Assembly: GCA_000213395.2 (NCBI GenBank)
Contig: AFHY01000008.1
Location: 1 to 43,212 of the forward strand
DNA: 43,212 bases
DNA from: a gamma proteobacterium SCGC AAA007-O20
GTDB lineage: Bacteria; Pseudomonadota; Gammaproteobacteria; PS1; Pseudothioglobaceae
Reading direction: 5' to 3'
The notes under the pieces were generated by a model that ran no database searches, was not told where the DNA came from, and worked only from the letters and a program-made list of their open reading frames with translations. The position numbers were made by a program, and so were the translations under genes. Shown one piece after another: positions 1-9,751 of the stretch. Within the stretch, counting starts at the first letter, position 1. Each line of letters opens with the position of its first letter.

Positions 1-483
1 TCTGTAAAAATCATTCCTAAACGTTCCCATGTCATTGATAGCTTCCAAGTTTTCCAAGTGCTGCTTCCAGCCATCTGGCAAATTATCATAAGCAGCGCTC
101 ATGCTTGCCCAAAGAGTGTCACCACCAACGTCAGGAATTTTTATACCGTGCAAAATACTGGCAAATGGAGGGTTAGCCTTGAAGGTAAGATCCTTGTGCC
201 AGTCATTAGTATCTGGAATGATATCTTCATCATTCTTAAGTAAAACAATATTTTCATAACCATCAACATGAGGATAGACAGGATGAGAGGGCTCCGGTTC
301 GCCAAAACTTTTTGCTAGTTTTAGATGGCTTTTGGGCGACAAATCTTGGTCTCGAAAAAAAACAACTTGATATTTAATCAGTGCCTTGTATATCTGATCA
401 CATATATCATCGTTTAGGTCTTTGTTAAGCGATACTCCAGAAATCTCTGCTCCGATAGCAGGTGTAACTGCTTCGATTTTCAA
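1..483 (-). CDS. tauD: TauD/TfdA-family 2-oxoglutarate-dependent dioxygenase, 5' part (runs off the left edge)
   Basis: Fe(II)/2-oxoglutarate dioxygenase of the taurine dioxygenase type, which releases sulfite from taurine or a similar sulfonate. 161 codons are visible, starting at TTG (481-483) with AAGGAG at 490-495, six bases upstream; an ATG-only search misses this start. The translation begins KIEAVTPAIGAEISGVSL and carries the family landmarks VVFFRDQ, HPVYPHVDG, the iron-binding HxD in DWHKDLTF, and GGDTLWAS. It aligns with about the first 165 of roughly 283 residues of E. coli TauD and stops at FRNDFYR at the window edge. It lies downstream of the MFS gene on the same strand. The missing C-terminal half matches the plus-strand fragment at 3095-3439. 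The exact substrate cannot be told from sequence. Confidence 0.85.
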   Translation of the reverse strand, partial: MKIEAVTPAIGAEISGVSLNKDLNDDICDQIYKALIKYQVVFFRDQDLSPKSHLKLAKSFGEPEPSHPVYPHVDGYENIVLLKNDEDIIPDTNDWHKDLTFKANPPFASILHGIKIPDVGGDTLWASMSAAYDNLPDGWKQHLENLEAINDMGTFRNDFYR

Positions 484-546
484 AATTCACTCCTTAATCA
501 AAAAATCAATACTTTATAAGAAAAACTATGAAAAAGCAATAATTAC

Positions 547-1722
547 TTATGATTCTTGTTTGTCATGCTTTAACCACCATAAAAGAAGTAATAACTGAAA
601 CATTAATAATGGGATAACAGACAACATCGTTACTTCCCAACTATAGTTGAACACAAACCAGCCCGCTGAAAGAGCTGCAAAAGCTTGAAAACCAAAAATT
701 AGAAAATCGTTAATTGATTGAACTTTAAACTTTTCATTTTCATTATAAGAACGAGGTAATAAATTAGTACCTCCAATAAACAAAAAATTCCAACCCAGAC
801 CAAGGAGCATTAAAGACCACCAGTAGCTATTTAAAGATTGGCTGAGGTATGCAATGGTAACAGAGATAAATAAAAAAATCACACCAAGAATCATCATTCG
901 AGAAAGCCCTAAATACTTAACAATCATTACTGTAAATAGTGATGGTAGAAACATCGCAATAACATGACTTTGAATGACAAATTTAGTATGCTCAAGTGAA
1001 AAGCCGTCTATCACATGCATACTCACTGGTGTTGCTGTCATGACAAAACTCATAACAACATAACCTGTAGTTGCAGCACAAACAGCAACGATGAAAGAGC
1101 CTTGCTTAATAATTCCAATCAAGGGACGTTTTGATTTGCCCTCTTGTTCATGAAATTTTTCAGTTGGTTGAAAAAAACAAAGCAACACAAAGGCAGCAAC
1201 GAAGAGCAAGGCAAGCAAAACAAATGAGCCTACAAAATCGACCTCAAACCAATCTTTTCCTAAGGTAGCAACTTCAGGCCCAAGATAGGCTGATAGCAGA
1301 CCCCCAAATAGAACTATAGCTATAGCTGTAGTTCTTTGTTCTTCTTGAACGCTTTCAATTGCTGCAAATCTAAACTGATACATCGTTGCAGCAGTAGCAC
1401 CTAATAAAAAACTTGACAGACAAAAAAGAAGAAAAGATCCAGTATTAATAGCATAGATACCTAGGCCTATTGTGGCTATTGTGTAGAGACAAACACTTAA
1501 AAAAACTCTTTTACGACCAAAAAGAGACATTAGCCGATTGACCGGCAGAATAGTGAGTGCAGTGCCTACTACAATTATCGCAACTGGAAGAGTTGAAAGA
1601 TTTTTAAAGTCAGTAAGTGAGTTACCGATAATTCCGCCAACGAAGACCATGAATACGGCAACTGACATAAACAACGCTGAACTTATCGCTAATAACCAGA
1701 CATTTTTTGGGAGTTGAAGCAT
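547..1722 (-). CDS. Major facilitator superfamily transporter
   Basis: A hydrophobic protein of about 391 residues with roughly 12 predicted membrane helices and the MFS loop 2-3 signature in the form NRLMSLFGRKRV. It lies in the inner membrane and would move a small solute or drug; the substrate is not identifiable. The ATG at 1720-1722 is preferred because the first helix (KNVWLLAISSALFMSVAVF) follows directly. An in-frame TTG at 1788 would add a charged 22-residue extension and overlap glmU by 32 bases. Neither start has a strong ribosome site. It sits between glmU and the tauD 5' part on the same strand, so uptake of a sulfonate is possible but unproven. Confidence 0.8.
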   Translation of the reverse strand: MLQLPKNVWLLAISSALFMSVAVFMVFVGGIIGNSLTDFKNLSTLPVAIIVVGTALTILPVNRLMSLFGRKRVFLSVCLYTIATIGLGIYAINTGSFLLFCLSSFLLGATAATMYQFRFAAIESVQEEQRTTAIAIVLFGGLLSAYLGPEVATLGKDWFEVDFVGSFVLLALLFVAAFVLLCFFQPTEKFHEQEGKSKRPLIGIIKQGSFIVAVCAATTGYVVMSFVMTATPVSMHVIDGFSLEHTKFVIQSHVIAMFLPSLFTVMIVKYLGLSRMMILGVIFLFISVTIAYLSQSLNSYWWSLMLLGLGWNFLFIGGTNLLPRSYNENEKFKVQSINDFLIFGFQAFAALSAGWFVFNYSWEVTMLSVIPLLMFQLLLLLWWLKHDKQES

Positions 1723-1756
1723 TAAATAAGGTTTTCTTCTATTGATTGGGACGGAA

Positions 1757-3172
1757 TTATTGCTTTTTCTTTCTTTTCCAATTATCAATCGTTTTTTGCT
1801 TTTTTCGGCTTAATGTCAGTTTTTCACTAGGAGCGTCTTGGGTGATAGTTGAGCCAGCTCCAATAGTAGCATTTTTACCAACTGTTATTGGAGCAATTAA
1901 TTGAGTATCAGATCCAATAAATGCACCATCTTCAATGATGGTTTGATGTTTATTTGCACCATCATAATTACAAGTTATAACACCTGCACTAATATTAACA
2001 TCTTGACCTATTGAGCTGTCACCAACATAGCTTAGATGTGGTACCTTAGATTTATCACCAATTGTGGATTTTTTTACTTCAACAAAATTACCAATTTTGG
2101 CATAATTGCCCACCTTAGTTTCTGGGCGAACACGAGCAAAAGGACCTACAGTTGAGTGGCTTCCAATTATAGAATTTTCAATAATAGAATTTGCCTTAAT
2201 TTTTGCATGATCGCCGATTTTAGCGTTTTTTATGATACAATTAGGTGCAATTAGAACATTTTCACCTAATTCGTTTTCACCTTCAAAGATGACATTTATG
2301 TCTACTGAACAGTCCTTACCAAAGATTAAATTACCACGACAGTCGAAGCGATTTGGGTCTTTAATAGTTAACCCGTTATACATCAAATCTTTTGCTTGCT
2401 TTTGCTGATAAATTCTTTCCGCTTCAGCCAATTGATTTTTATTGTTTATACCCATAACTTCAGATACATTGTCGCACACTAATGATGAAATAGTAACATT
2501 ATCTGTGACTGCATTTTCAACAATATCAGTGAGATAGAGTTCCCCTTGTTTATTGTTGGGTTTTAGTTGGCTTATATATTTCTTCAAAAGAGAGCCCTTG
2601 ATGGCCATAATACCGGTATTAATTTCTCTTATTTCTTGTTCTTTGTCGCTTGTATCTTTGTGCTCAACAATAGATTTTATAACACGGTTCGAGTTCCTAA
2701 TTATGCGACCATATCCTGCTGGCTCAGCATGAATTACACTAAGAAGTGAAAATCCAGTTTCCTTTGCCTTACTTATAAGTGTCTTTAATGTGCTAGTTTT
2801 AATGAGCGGTACATCCCCATAGAGTATTAAGTACATTGATTGATCTTTGACATAGGGAGTTGCTTGTTTTACAGCGTGTCCTGTCCCTAATTGTTTTTTT
2901 TGTACTACCCAATTTATAGAATGGCTTTTAATTGAATTCTTTACGAGTTCGGCATCATTACCAATCACAATATTGATTGAAGTAGACAAAGGATTAATTG
3001 CATCAATCACGTGCTGCAATAATGATTTGCCACCAAGGTGATGAAGCACTTTCGCTTTATTTGATTTCATTCGAGTGCCTTGGCCGGCAGCTAAGATGAT
3101 GGCGGAATTGATTCTGTTAATAATGCACTTAAGAATGTCGGCTCTGCAGTTCACAAAGTTATCGAGACACAC
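1757..3172 (-). CDS. glmU: Bifunctional GlmU (GlcNAc-1-P uridyltransferase / GlcN-1-P acetyltransferase), 5' end disrupted
   Basis: Makes UDP-GlcNAc for peptidoglycan and lipopolysaccharide in the cytoplasm. The nucleotidyltransferase loop AIILAAGQGTRMKS lies near the N-terminus, and DVPLIK and GYGRIIR follow. The second half is a left-handed beta-helix of hexapeptide repeats (ENSIIGSHSTVGPFARVRP, GNFVEVKKSTIG). The frame is open from a GTG at 3172, but its first ~17 codons are antisense to the TauD fragment and do not look like GlmU. Family members start about 5-8 residues before ILAAG, and here no ATG, GTG or TTG exists at that spot (codons read ATT-ATT-AAC-AGA-ATC-AAT). Neither GTG (3170-3172 or 3152-3154) has a ribosome site. 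GlmU-like sequence therefore begins near 3118, and the true start appears cut off by the junction. Confidence 0.9.
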   Translation of the reverse strand: MCLDNFVNCRADILKCIINRINSAIILAAGQGTRMKSNKAKVLHHLGGKSLLQHVIDAINPLSTSINIVIGNDAELVKNSIKSHSINWVVQKKQLGTGHAVKQATPYVKDQSMYLILYGDVPLIKTSTLKTLISKAKETGFSLLSVIHAEPAGYGRIIRNSNRVIKSIVEHKDTSDKEQEIREINTGIMAIKGSLLKKYISQLKPNNKQGELYLTDIVENAVTDNVTISSLVCDNVSEVMGINNKNQLAEAERIYQQKQAKDLMYNGLTIKDPNRFDCRGNLIFGKDCSVDINVIFEGENELGENVLIAPNCIIKNAKIGDHAKIKANSIIENSIIGSHSTVGPFARVRPETKVGNYAKIGNFVEVKKSTIGDKSKVPHLSYVGDSSIGQDVNISAGVITCNYDGANKHQTIIEDGAFIGSDTQLIAPITVGKNATIGAGSTITQDAPSEKLTLSRKKQKTIDNWKRKKKQ

Positions 3173-3439
3173 CCGGTTTCTGGCTTGAGATATTTAAATG
3201 TTAACCAGTCATTTACACGCAATATAGTTAATGAAAGTCAAGGAAAAAGTGACCATATACTGCAATTCTTGTACCAACACATTAATAAACCAGAATTCCA
3301 AATCAGGTTTCGTTGGCGCAACAATTCTGTTGCTATTTGGGACAATCGAATTACACAACACTACGCTGTTGTTGATTATTTACCTAATATTCGTCATATG
3401 CAGCGCGTAACTGTTCTTAACGACAAAAGAGTGAAATAG
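3095..3439 (+). pseudogene. tauD: TauD-type dioxygenase, C-terminal fragment
   Basis: An open frame with no start of its own ends at TAG 3437-3439. It encodes the C-terminal third of a TauD-like dioxygenase: AVHKVIETHPVSG, LNVNQSFTRNIV, KPEFQIRFRW, then VAIWDNRITQHYAVVDYLP. The last segment holds the distal iron-binding His (QHYA), and the 2-oxoglutarate-binding Arg is expected in the following RHMQRVTVLND. The frame is blocked by TAA at 3092-3094, so the N-terminal half is absent here. Recognisable homology starts near 3122. Upstream it overlaps the glmU frame on the other strand. It ends one base before the metC stop codon. It complements the 5' tauD piece at 1-483 almost exactly. Confidence 0.85.
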
Positions 3440-3440
3440 T

Positions 3441-4607
3441 TTAATTTAGTGTACCAAAACTACTTTTTATATCTGAAATTAAGTCCTTTGTATCCTCGAG
3501 ACCTATATTGAGTCGAATAAGATGCTTACCATCATGCACCCATTTACCATCACGTTTATACTGTCTTGCTGTTACAAGACTTTTAAAACCACCCCAACTA
3601 TAGCCAAGCCCAAACATCTCGAGTGAATTTATAAATAACGCAATTTGTTTATCTGAATATTTTTCTTTAAATGTAAATGCAAAGAGCCCAGATGCACCAG
3701 AATAATCTCTCTTCCAGATATTGTGCTGAGGATGTGATTCTAGACCCGGATGAATTACGCAGTCAACAATGTCTTCTGTTTCAAGCCATCTCGCAATCTC
3801 AAATGCAGACTTTTGATGAGCACTGAGACGAACTTGGAGTGTTCTTAATCCTCTCAAAGCTAAGTAACAGTCATGCGAGTTCGTATAATTTTCAACTGCA
3901 TGCAAGTACCCATCAAACACTTCTGAATACTTCCTATTTACGGTTACGCAGCCTATTAAAACATCAGAATAGCCACAAATATATTTCGTAGCCGAGTGAA
4001 TCGAGATGTCAACTCCAAGATCCAAAGGTCTTAAAAAGAATGGCGTAGCCCATGTATTATCAATGACTGTAGGAATGCCTGCTCTTTTTGCTATTTTTAC
4101 AATGGCAGGAATATCTTGAATTTCAAAAGTATTAGAACCTGGAGACTCTAAAAAGATCAGTTTGGTATTATCATTAATGTATTGGCTAATTTCAGAACCA
4201 ATATTCGACTCTATATGTGTAATTTTAATGTTATATTTAGCAAGAACTTTATGGCAGAATCTCGCAGTGGGTCCGTAAACATTGTCAGTAAGTAGCACCT
4301 CATCACCACTCTGAGTAAACGCCATTAATGTACATATAATTGCATTAATACCTGAAGGAAATGTACGCGAAATATGGCCATTTTCAAGCCTGCATATAGC
4401 TTCTTCAAAGCTCTTCTGAGTAGATAAACCGCCTGTCCCGTAAGTGACACCAGGGTACTGTCCCTTCTCATGCAACTGCATATCCTCATAGCTTTCAAAC
4501 AAAACCGTAGAACCACTTTGTATAGAAGGATTAATGGTTCTAATTTCCCTATCGCCATAACTATAGCTATAGTCATTCCAACCAATCAATTCACTAGGCT
4601 TACTCAT
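3441..4607 (-). CDS. metC: Cystathionine beta-lyase-type PLP enzyme (Cys/Met metabolism family)
   Basis: 388 residues, full length for the trans-sulfuration PLP family (fold type I). Cystathionine beta-lyase makes homocysteine, pyruvate and ammonia from cystathionine in methionine synthesis. Visible landmarks are TYGTGG and the following LENG region, DNVYGPT, the PLP-binding VIDNTWATPFF, the Schiff-base lysine in SIHSATKYICGYSD, and LGYSWGGFKSL near the C-terminus, which is typical of MetC rather than gamma-synthases. ATG at 4605-4607 is used. No good ribosome site is seen, but a good promoter lies 30-60 bases upstream. A cystathionine gamma-lyase or other family member cannot be fully excluded. 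Confidence 0.85.
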   Translation of the reverse strand: MSKPSELIGWNDYSYSYGDREIRTINPSIQSGSTVLFESYEDMQLHEKGQYPGVTYGTGGLSTQKSFEEAICRLENGHISRTFPSGINAIICTLMAFTQSGDEVLLTDNVYGPTARFCHKVLAKYNIKITHIESNIGSEISQYINDNTKLIFLESPGSNTFEIQDIPAIVKIAKRAGIPTVIDNTWATPFFLRPLDLGVDISIHSATKYICGYSDVLIGCVTVNRKYSEVFDGYLHAVENYTNSHDCYLALRGLRTLQVRLSAHQKSAFEIARWLETEDIVDCVIHPGLESHPQHNIWKRDYSGASGLFAFTFKEKYSDKQIALFINSLEMFGLGYSWGGFKSLVTARQYKRDGKWVHDGKHLIRLNIGLEDTKDLISDIKSSFGTLN

Positions 4608-4637
4608 ACCAATAAATACTATAATAAATTGGAAATC

Positions 4638-4666
4638 ATCATAGGTGTAATTCTCTATTTTGTCCA
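4638..4666 (-). promoter_or_regulatory. Sigma-70-type promoter for metC
   Basis: On the minus strand TGGACA (4661-4666), 17 bases, then TATGAT (4638-4643). This predicts a transcript start near 4631 and a short leader of about 24 bases. It separates metC from the upstream addA-like gene, which ends at 4691. Confidence 0.55.
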
Positions 4667-4690
4667 GTAATTTATCTACTTAAAATAAAT

Positions 4691-7600
4691 TTATAGATGA
4701 ATCAATTGACTGATAGCGGGACAGTATAAGGCCAACTTTGTAGGCAATTTGAAGATATCCTGAAGAATTGCTTGATATTCTTGAAGTTGCTCTTGATGAG
4801 AATTTTTTTGACGCTCAATAAAGGTATCAATAGATTCGTCTTTTGTTGGTGAAGCTGTTTTGAAGTCAACAATCCACAGCACGCCATCCTCAATAAACAG
4901 TCTGTCAATAATAATATTTTTTGCGTTATTACTATATTCGGCTTCAACTTGAGTAGACTCTCTGTGCTGAAATAACCAATCAAACACTTTATCTTGCTTA
5001 GTATTCTGAAGTAACTGACAAACTTGTTTGGTGTATGTGTGAAGGAGTTTTTTTGGCAAACCAAACTCCAGTAACTTTATCTCAACACTTTTTTCTGAGG
5101 GTTCAAACAAACTATGCTCTAAAAAATAATGAACAATAGTACCTAACGCACTTTGATAAATTAAATCAATATTTCTGGATAAATTTTTCGGTTCATTAAT
5201 GTATTGAGTTTCCCTTTCAAAAAGAGTCGGGAGCTCTGTGTAACAAATCATTTTAGGTGCAACTAATTGTTTGATATTTTCTTCAGGAAAATTTTCCAAG
5301 TTGTCAATTGATTCTTGATAAAAATGACTCAACAGATCAAGAAATGTATTACTTGATACTTTGCCTGATTTATTAACGCTACCCAGTAAATGTAGTTTTT
5401 CTTTTGCACGACTCATCGCTACATATAATAAGCGCATCATCTCGAAATGACTTTGTTGTTTTTCAATATATTTCAAATATAGATATGTCTTGCTTTCCTC
5501 TCTATCATAGGCTGATTTGATAGGCGCCAATAAAATATTATGGTTCGAAAATTCTTGTATTTGAATCAATGATGAAGGATTACTTTTCCCTATTTTCCCT
5601 AACCCAGGAAGAATAACAATATCAAACTCTAATCCTTTAGCCTGATGGATAGTCATAAGCTTTACAGAGGCAGGCTTAGAAGGCGCATATAAGTCCTGAA
5701 GCATTAACTCCAGGGTATTAATATTAAGATTTTCGTTATTCTCGCATTCATTCAAAAGAGAAACAAACTGAGACCTTATACTTCGTTGTTGTTGGTTCAT
5801 TTCTTGCTCTGGATTCAACTGATTTAGAGCATAAAGAAAACGCTCAACAAAAGAAAAGCGCCCTTCATTGAAAACTGCCTCTGAAATTGCTTGATACAGG
5901 TGTTTTGCTCGTTTTATACCATCCTCAGTAAACTCTTTAAAAACAGCATTGTCACTTAATTGGTGAAAAATTGTTGTCTCATTAGAGCGACTAAGAATCA
6001 ATAATTCATTTAGTTTTAAACCACACCAAGGGGAGCGAAGAATTGAAAGCCAGGCCAATTTATCTCCTAAACTTATTAAGCCACGAGTTAGACTTATTAA
6101 ATCTCGGGTAAACAAATCAGACCTTAAAGGTTCTGTTTTGACAGCTTCAAAATTAATTTCATGAGACTGTAGTGAGACAATGATGTCTTGCAAATGAGTT
6201 CTCGACTTCACTAATACTGCAATCTCTTGAGTTGGATCCTGTTGCAGTGCTTTACTGATAATGGTGCTCACTTGATCAGCCTCTTGTCTATTTTGTCCAT
6301 AGCCAAAGGGATAGAACTTAACTGCATCCAGAGGCATATCTTTAGAAACTGAGGTGGACTTTGAGAAATGAATCGCGCCCTGTATTAGGTTATCCACATT
6401 GGGAAAGATATCAGAAAAAAAAGTATTGTTTGATTCAACAATACTCATATTTGATCTAAAGTTAGTATGCAGTGATATTGAATTTATCTTTACATTTGCA
6501 ATTCCATTTTTCATTACTTTCAAAAAAATTCCCACCTGGGATTCACGAAATCGATAGATTGATTGCATTGGATCACCTACCAAAAATATTGTTTTACCGT
6601 CACCCTCTTGCCAGCTCTCAAGCAATTTTTGAATAAGACCTAATTGTGCATAAGAAGTATCCTGAAACTCGTCAATTAAAAGATGTTTGATTTGATAATC
6701 CAAAAATAAAACAATATCACTGACTACTTCACGACTATCTAGCGCTTTAATTGCTTGCATTCCAACTTCTGAAAAATCCTGAGCACCTTGTTCTTCAAAT
6801 ATCAAGCTTAATTGTGCAACACCTAGTTTCAATGCTTGGCTAATATCGTTGATATTGCTTATGGTAGATTCATGTTGATGAGCATTTGGTAATTGATCTA
6901 ACTCAAGAAGTTGTTTTTTGAAAATATCTGCAGAAACTAGTTCTTTCAAAATTACCATCAAAGATTTTTTTTGATCTTTGAGTTCTGGTGGAAATCCAAG
7001 TGACTTATCTATTTTTTTTCGCCATTCTCCGCTACTTTTTGCTAGCAATAGATCAGCAATTATTTGCCAATTAGACAAATCACTTAGCTTGTCACCAGGA
7101 AGTTTGTTAATTTTAGAAACTTCAGGTCGAGTATTAGCTCTAAGCAAAGTGAAAATATCTACATTCAAATACTCCGATGCAATCTCTCTAAGAACTTGTA
7201 AATGTTCAACAATAATTTGTTGCGCAGTTCGCTCCAAAAAATCAACATCAAGCACACCTTTGAGATACAACCGAGGCAACCATTGCTCTCGTTTTGATAG
7301 CATATATACCAAAAGCCGATAAAACTTATCTACATGATTATCCAAATATAATAAAACTCTAGCAATAGACTCGTTGTACTCGTCTTCCTCAATCAACATC
7401 AGTGTTTTTTCTGCTGCCATTTGATACATGTATTCATACTCATAACGATCACTCATTATTCTAGGTGGTATTAGTTGTTGCAATGATGGGTATTTCGACA
7501 CAATCAAACTTGAAAGAGAATCAATGGTGCTAATTTTTATCCGTGAAGGATTGTTGAGCAAATCCCACTCTCGAAGTTCAGACTGTTTTAAAACCTGATT

Positions 7601-7867
7601 AGCAAGTTTATAGGTCTTCAGTTTGTGTGCTTCTTTGGGTGGAATTGATTTTGCTTGCAACAATGAACTTACCACTCTGTGTTTAAGTTCATCTACTGCC
7701 TTATTGGTAAAAGTTATTGCCAATATAGTTTCAGGCTCATCAGCAATGCTAAGTAATTTTAGATAACGCTGAGTAAGTAGTTCTGTTTTGCCAGAACCCG
7801 CTGGCGCTTGTACAATAAAAGAATCGCTTATAACTAAAGCCTGATCTCTTTGAGATTGATCATTCAC
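4691..7867 (-). CDS. addA: AddA/RecB-like ATP-dependent helicase-nuclease
   Basis: 1058-residue superfamily 1A (UvrD/RecB-like) helicase with a C-terminal PD-(D/E)XK nuclease, expected to process DNA double-strand ends for recombination. Motifs in order: Walker [13 protein letters not shown] near the N-terminus, [12 protein letters not shown], Walker [38 protein letters not shown], and [13 protein letters not shown]. The nuclease motif is [19 protein letters not shown], close to the C-terminus. The ATG overlaps the argS stop by four bases (ATGA, 7864-7867), so the two are translationally coupled. The usual partner addB is not upstream or elsewhere in the window. A RecB label is possible, but the short length and layout favour AddA. 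Confidence 0.8.
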   Translation of the reverse strand: MNDQSQRDQALVISDSFIVQAPAGSGKTELLTQRYLKLLSIADEPETILAITFTNKAVDELKHRVVSSLLQAKSIPPKEAHKLKTYKLANQVLKQSELREWDLLNNPSRIKISTIDSLSSLIVSKYPSLQQLIPPRIMSDRYEYEYMYQMAAEKTLMLIEEDEYNESIARVLLYLDNHVDKFYRLLVYMLSKREQWLPRLYLKGVLDVDFLERTAQQIIVEHLQVLREIASEYLNVDIFTLLRANTRPEVSKINKLPGDKLSDLSNWQIIADLLLAKSSGEWRKKIDKSLGFPPELKDQKKSLMVILKELVSADIFKKQLLELDQLPNAHQHESTISNINDISQALKLGVAQLSLIFEEQGAQDFSEVGMQAIKALDSREVVSDIVLFLDYQIKHLLIDEFQDTSYAQLGLIQKLLESWQEGDGKTIFLVGDPMQSIYRFRESQVGIFLKVMKNGIANVKINSISLHTNFRSNMSIVESNNTFFSDIFPNVDNLIQGAIHFSKSTSVSKDMPLDAVKFYPFGYGQNRQEADQVSTIISKALQQDPTQEIAVLVKSRTHLQDIIVSLQSHEINFEAVKTEPLRSDLFTRDLISLTRGLISLGDKLAWLSILRSPWCGLKLNELLILSRSNETTIFHQLSDNAVFKEFTEDGIKRAKHLYQAISEAVFNEGRFSFVERFLYALNQLNPEQEMNQQQRSIRSQFVSLLNECENNENLNINTLELMLQDLYAPSKPASVKLMTIHQAKGLEFDIVILPGLGKIGKSNPSSLIQIQEFSNHNILLAPIKSAYDREESKTYLYLKYIEKQQSHFEMMRLLYVAMSRAKEKLHLLGSVNKSGKVSSNTFLDLLSHFYQESIDNLENFPEENIKQLVAPKMICYTELPTLFERETQYINEPKNLSRNIDLIYQSALGTIVHYFLEHSLFEPSEKSVEIKLLEFGLPKKLLHTYTKQVCQLLQNTKQDKVFDWLFQHRESTQVEAEYSNNAKNIIIDRLFIEDGVLWIVDFKTASPTKDESIDTFIERQKNSHQEQLQEYQAILQDIFKLPTKLALYCPAISQLIHL

Positions 7868-9612
7868 ATTGACTCTGGTGCACTCACCCCTAATATATTT
7901 AGTCCGTTTACAAACACTTGTTTGGTTGCAGAAATAAGTGACAGTCTAGCTTGAGAAAGCTTTTTATCATCAATCAAGAAAGGACAGATGTTGTAATAGC
8001 TATGGAAATGGGTTGCCAATTCACGTAAATAATAAGCTAACTGGTGAGGTTCATATTGTAAGGCTGAGGATTCAATAACACTTTTATAACGACTAAGTTC
8101 TTTTAAAAGTGCCTTTTCGCTATCCTCTGTAAGCAATGACAGGTCAGCTATTTGATTCTCAAATTCAATACCTTTGTCTACAGCTTGCTTAAAAACAGAG
8201 CAAATACGAGCGTGCGCGTACTGGATATAGAAAACTGGATTTTCATTAGTTTTGGATTTAGCTAAATCTAGGTCAAAGTCCATATGCTGTTCTGATTTTC
8301 TAAGAATATAGAAAAAACGAGCAGCATCATTGCCTACTTCGTTACGCAGTTCTTCTAAGGTCACAAAAGAACCACTACGAGTTGACATCTGTACCTTCTT
8401 GCCTCCACGATACAAGTTAGCAAACTGAACCAGCAGAATCTCTAATTTATTAGGATCATGATTAAGTGCAGCAATGGAGGCTTTAACTCGAGCGATATAA
8501 CCGTGATGATCAGCACCCCAAATATTAATTACCTTGTCATAGCCGCGTTCAAATTTCTCAAGATGATAAGCAATATCTGAGGCAAAATAAGTATGGATAC
8601 CATTATCACGAACAACAACACGGTCCTTCTCATCTCCATATTCCGTTGTATTGAACCAAAGTGCTCCATCCTTTGAATAGATATGACCGGACTCCTTTAA
8701 TTTGTCAACACTAATCTTAGTTAACCCATTATCAATCAAAGACTGCTCTAAAAACCATTTCTCAAAATTAACACCAAATTCAGCTAAATCAGTTTTAATC
8801 CCATCGAGAATACTATCGATACCAATACGAAAGATGGCTTCATAACCTTCACCCAAGAGTTGCCTTGACCTAACAATCAGTTCATCAATATGGGATTCTT
8901 TATCACCTCCCTGTTGACTATCTTTGCAAACATCTTTATAGACTTCAGATGAACTCTTTCGCCATCTATCTCCATATTTTTTAAAGACGCTTTCAGCGAT
9001 ATCTTTGATATAGTTGCCTTGATAGCCGTTATCAGGAAACCTAAGTTTCTCTCCAGATAAAGTCAAATACCGGAAAAAAATACTCACAGTCAGAATATCC
9101 ATCTGCCTACCTGCATCGTTGACATAATACTCATTGTCAACCTTAAAACCAGCAGCCCTTAGGAGATTAGAAATTGTAGCTCCATAAGCAGCTCCTCGGC
9201 CATGACCTACATGAAGTGGTCCTGTCGGATTTGCTGAAACAAATTCCAAGAGCACATTTTTTCCCGAGCCAATAGTCGACATACCATAACTGTCACCACT
9301 ATCAATAATGTCATTAACCACAGCACTGCTTGATTCATCAGAAAGGAAAAAATTAATAAAACCCGGTCCAGCGATTTCTGTTTTTTTAACAAGTTCAGAT
9401 TCTCCTAATTGATCAACAATAGTCTGCGCTAATTTTTTCGGATCACTCTTGGTCTGCTTTGCCAACACCAATGCAACATTCGTTGCATAATCACCATGAG
9501 TTTTATCTTTAGTATGGTCTAGTCGAATCTTTGAAGGTAGCTCAGTGAGCAGACCCTTTTCGATTAGGTCGCCAAGGCTTTTAATAAGTAGATCTTGTAA
9601 CTGCTCTTTCAT
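7864..9612 (-). CDS. argS: Arginyl-tRNA synthetase
   Basis: 582 residues, normal length for class I ArgRS, which charges tRNA-Arg. It shows the N-terminal Add-1 domain, the HIGH motif as [17 protein letters not shown], the KMSK-equivalent [12 protein letters not shown], and the C-terminal anticodon-binding domain with [12 protein letters not shown] at 9610-9612. It lies 139 bases after polA on the same strand. That gap carries a perfect 12-base palindrome TTCAAATTTGAA (9695-9706) but no obvious promoter or terminator. The stop overlaps the addA start. Confidence 0.95.
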   Translation of the reverse strand: MKEQLQDLLIKSLGDLIEKGLLTELPSKIRLDHTKDKTHGDYATNVALVLAKQTKSDPKKLAQTIVDQLGESELVKKTEIAGPGFINFFLSDESSSAVVNDIIDSGDSYGMSTIGSGKNVLLEFVSANPTGPLHVGHGRGAAYGATISNLLRAAGFKVDNEYYVNDAGRQMDILTVSIFFRYLTLSGEKLRFPDNGYQGNYIKDIAESVFKKYGDRWRKSSSEVYKDVCKDSQQGGDKESHIDELIVRSRQLLGEGYEAIFRIGIDSILDGIKTDLAEFGVNFEKWFLEQSLIDNGLTKISVDKLKESGHIYSKDGALWFNTTEYGDEKDRVVVRDNGIHTYFASDIAYHLEKFERGYDKVINIWGADHHGYIARVKASIAALNHDPNKLEILLVQFANLYRGGKKVQMSTRSGSFVTLEELRNEVGNDAARFFYILRKSEQHMDFDLDLAKSKTNENPVFYIQYAHARICSVFKQAVDKGIEFENQIADLSLLTEDSEKALLKELSRYKSVIESSALQYEPHQLAYYLRELATHFHSYYNICPFLIDDKKLSQARLSLISATKQVFVNGLNILGVSAPESM

Positions 9613-9751
9613 GATTAATTAACTACTGATTTATTGAACTATGTAGTTGACATTTTAGTTTAACTCGATACCACATTATTATCCAAATATTGTATTCAAA
9701 TTTGAAAAACAAAATTTTCATACTTGATAAATAAAATTATAAATTTGCACT

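Noticed and set aside
9613..9751. Palindrome TTCAAATTTGAA before argS as an operator
   Set aside because: AT-only-flanked short palindromes are expected by chance here, and no promoter elements are placed around it.
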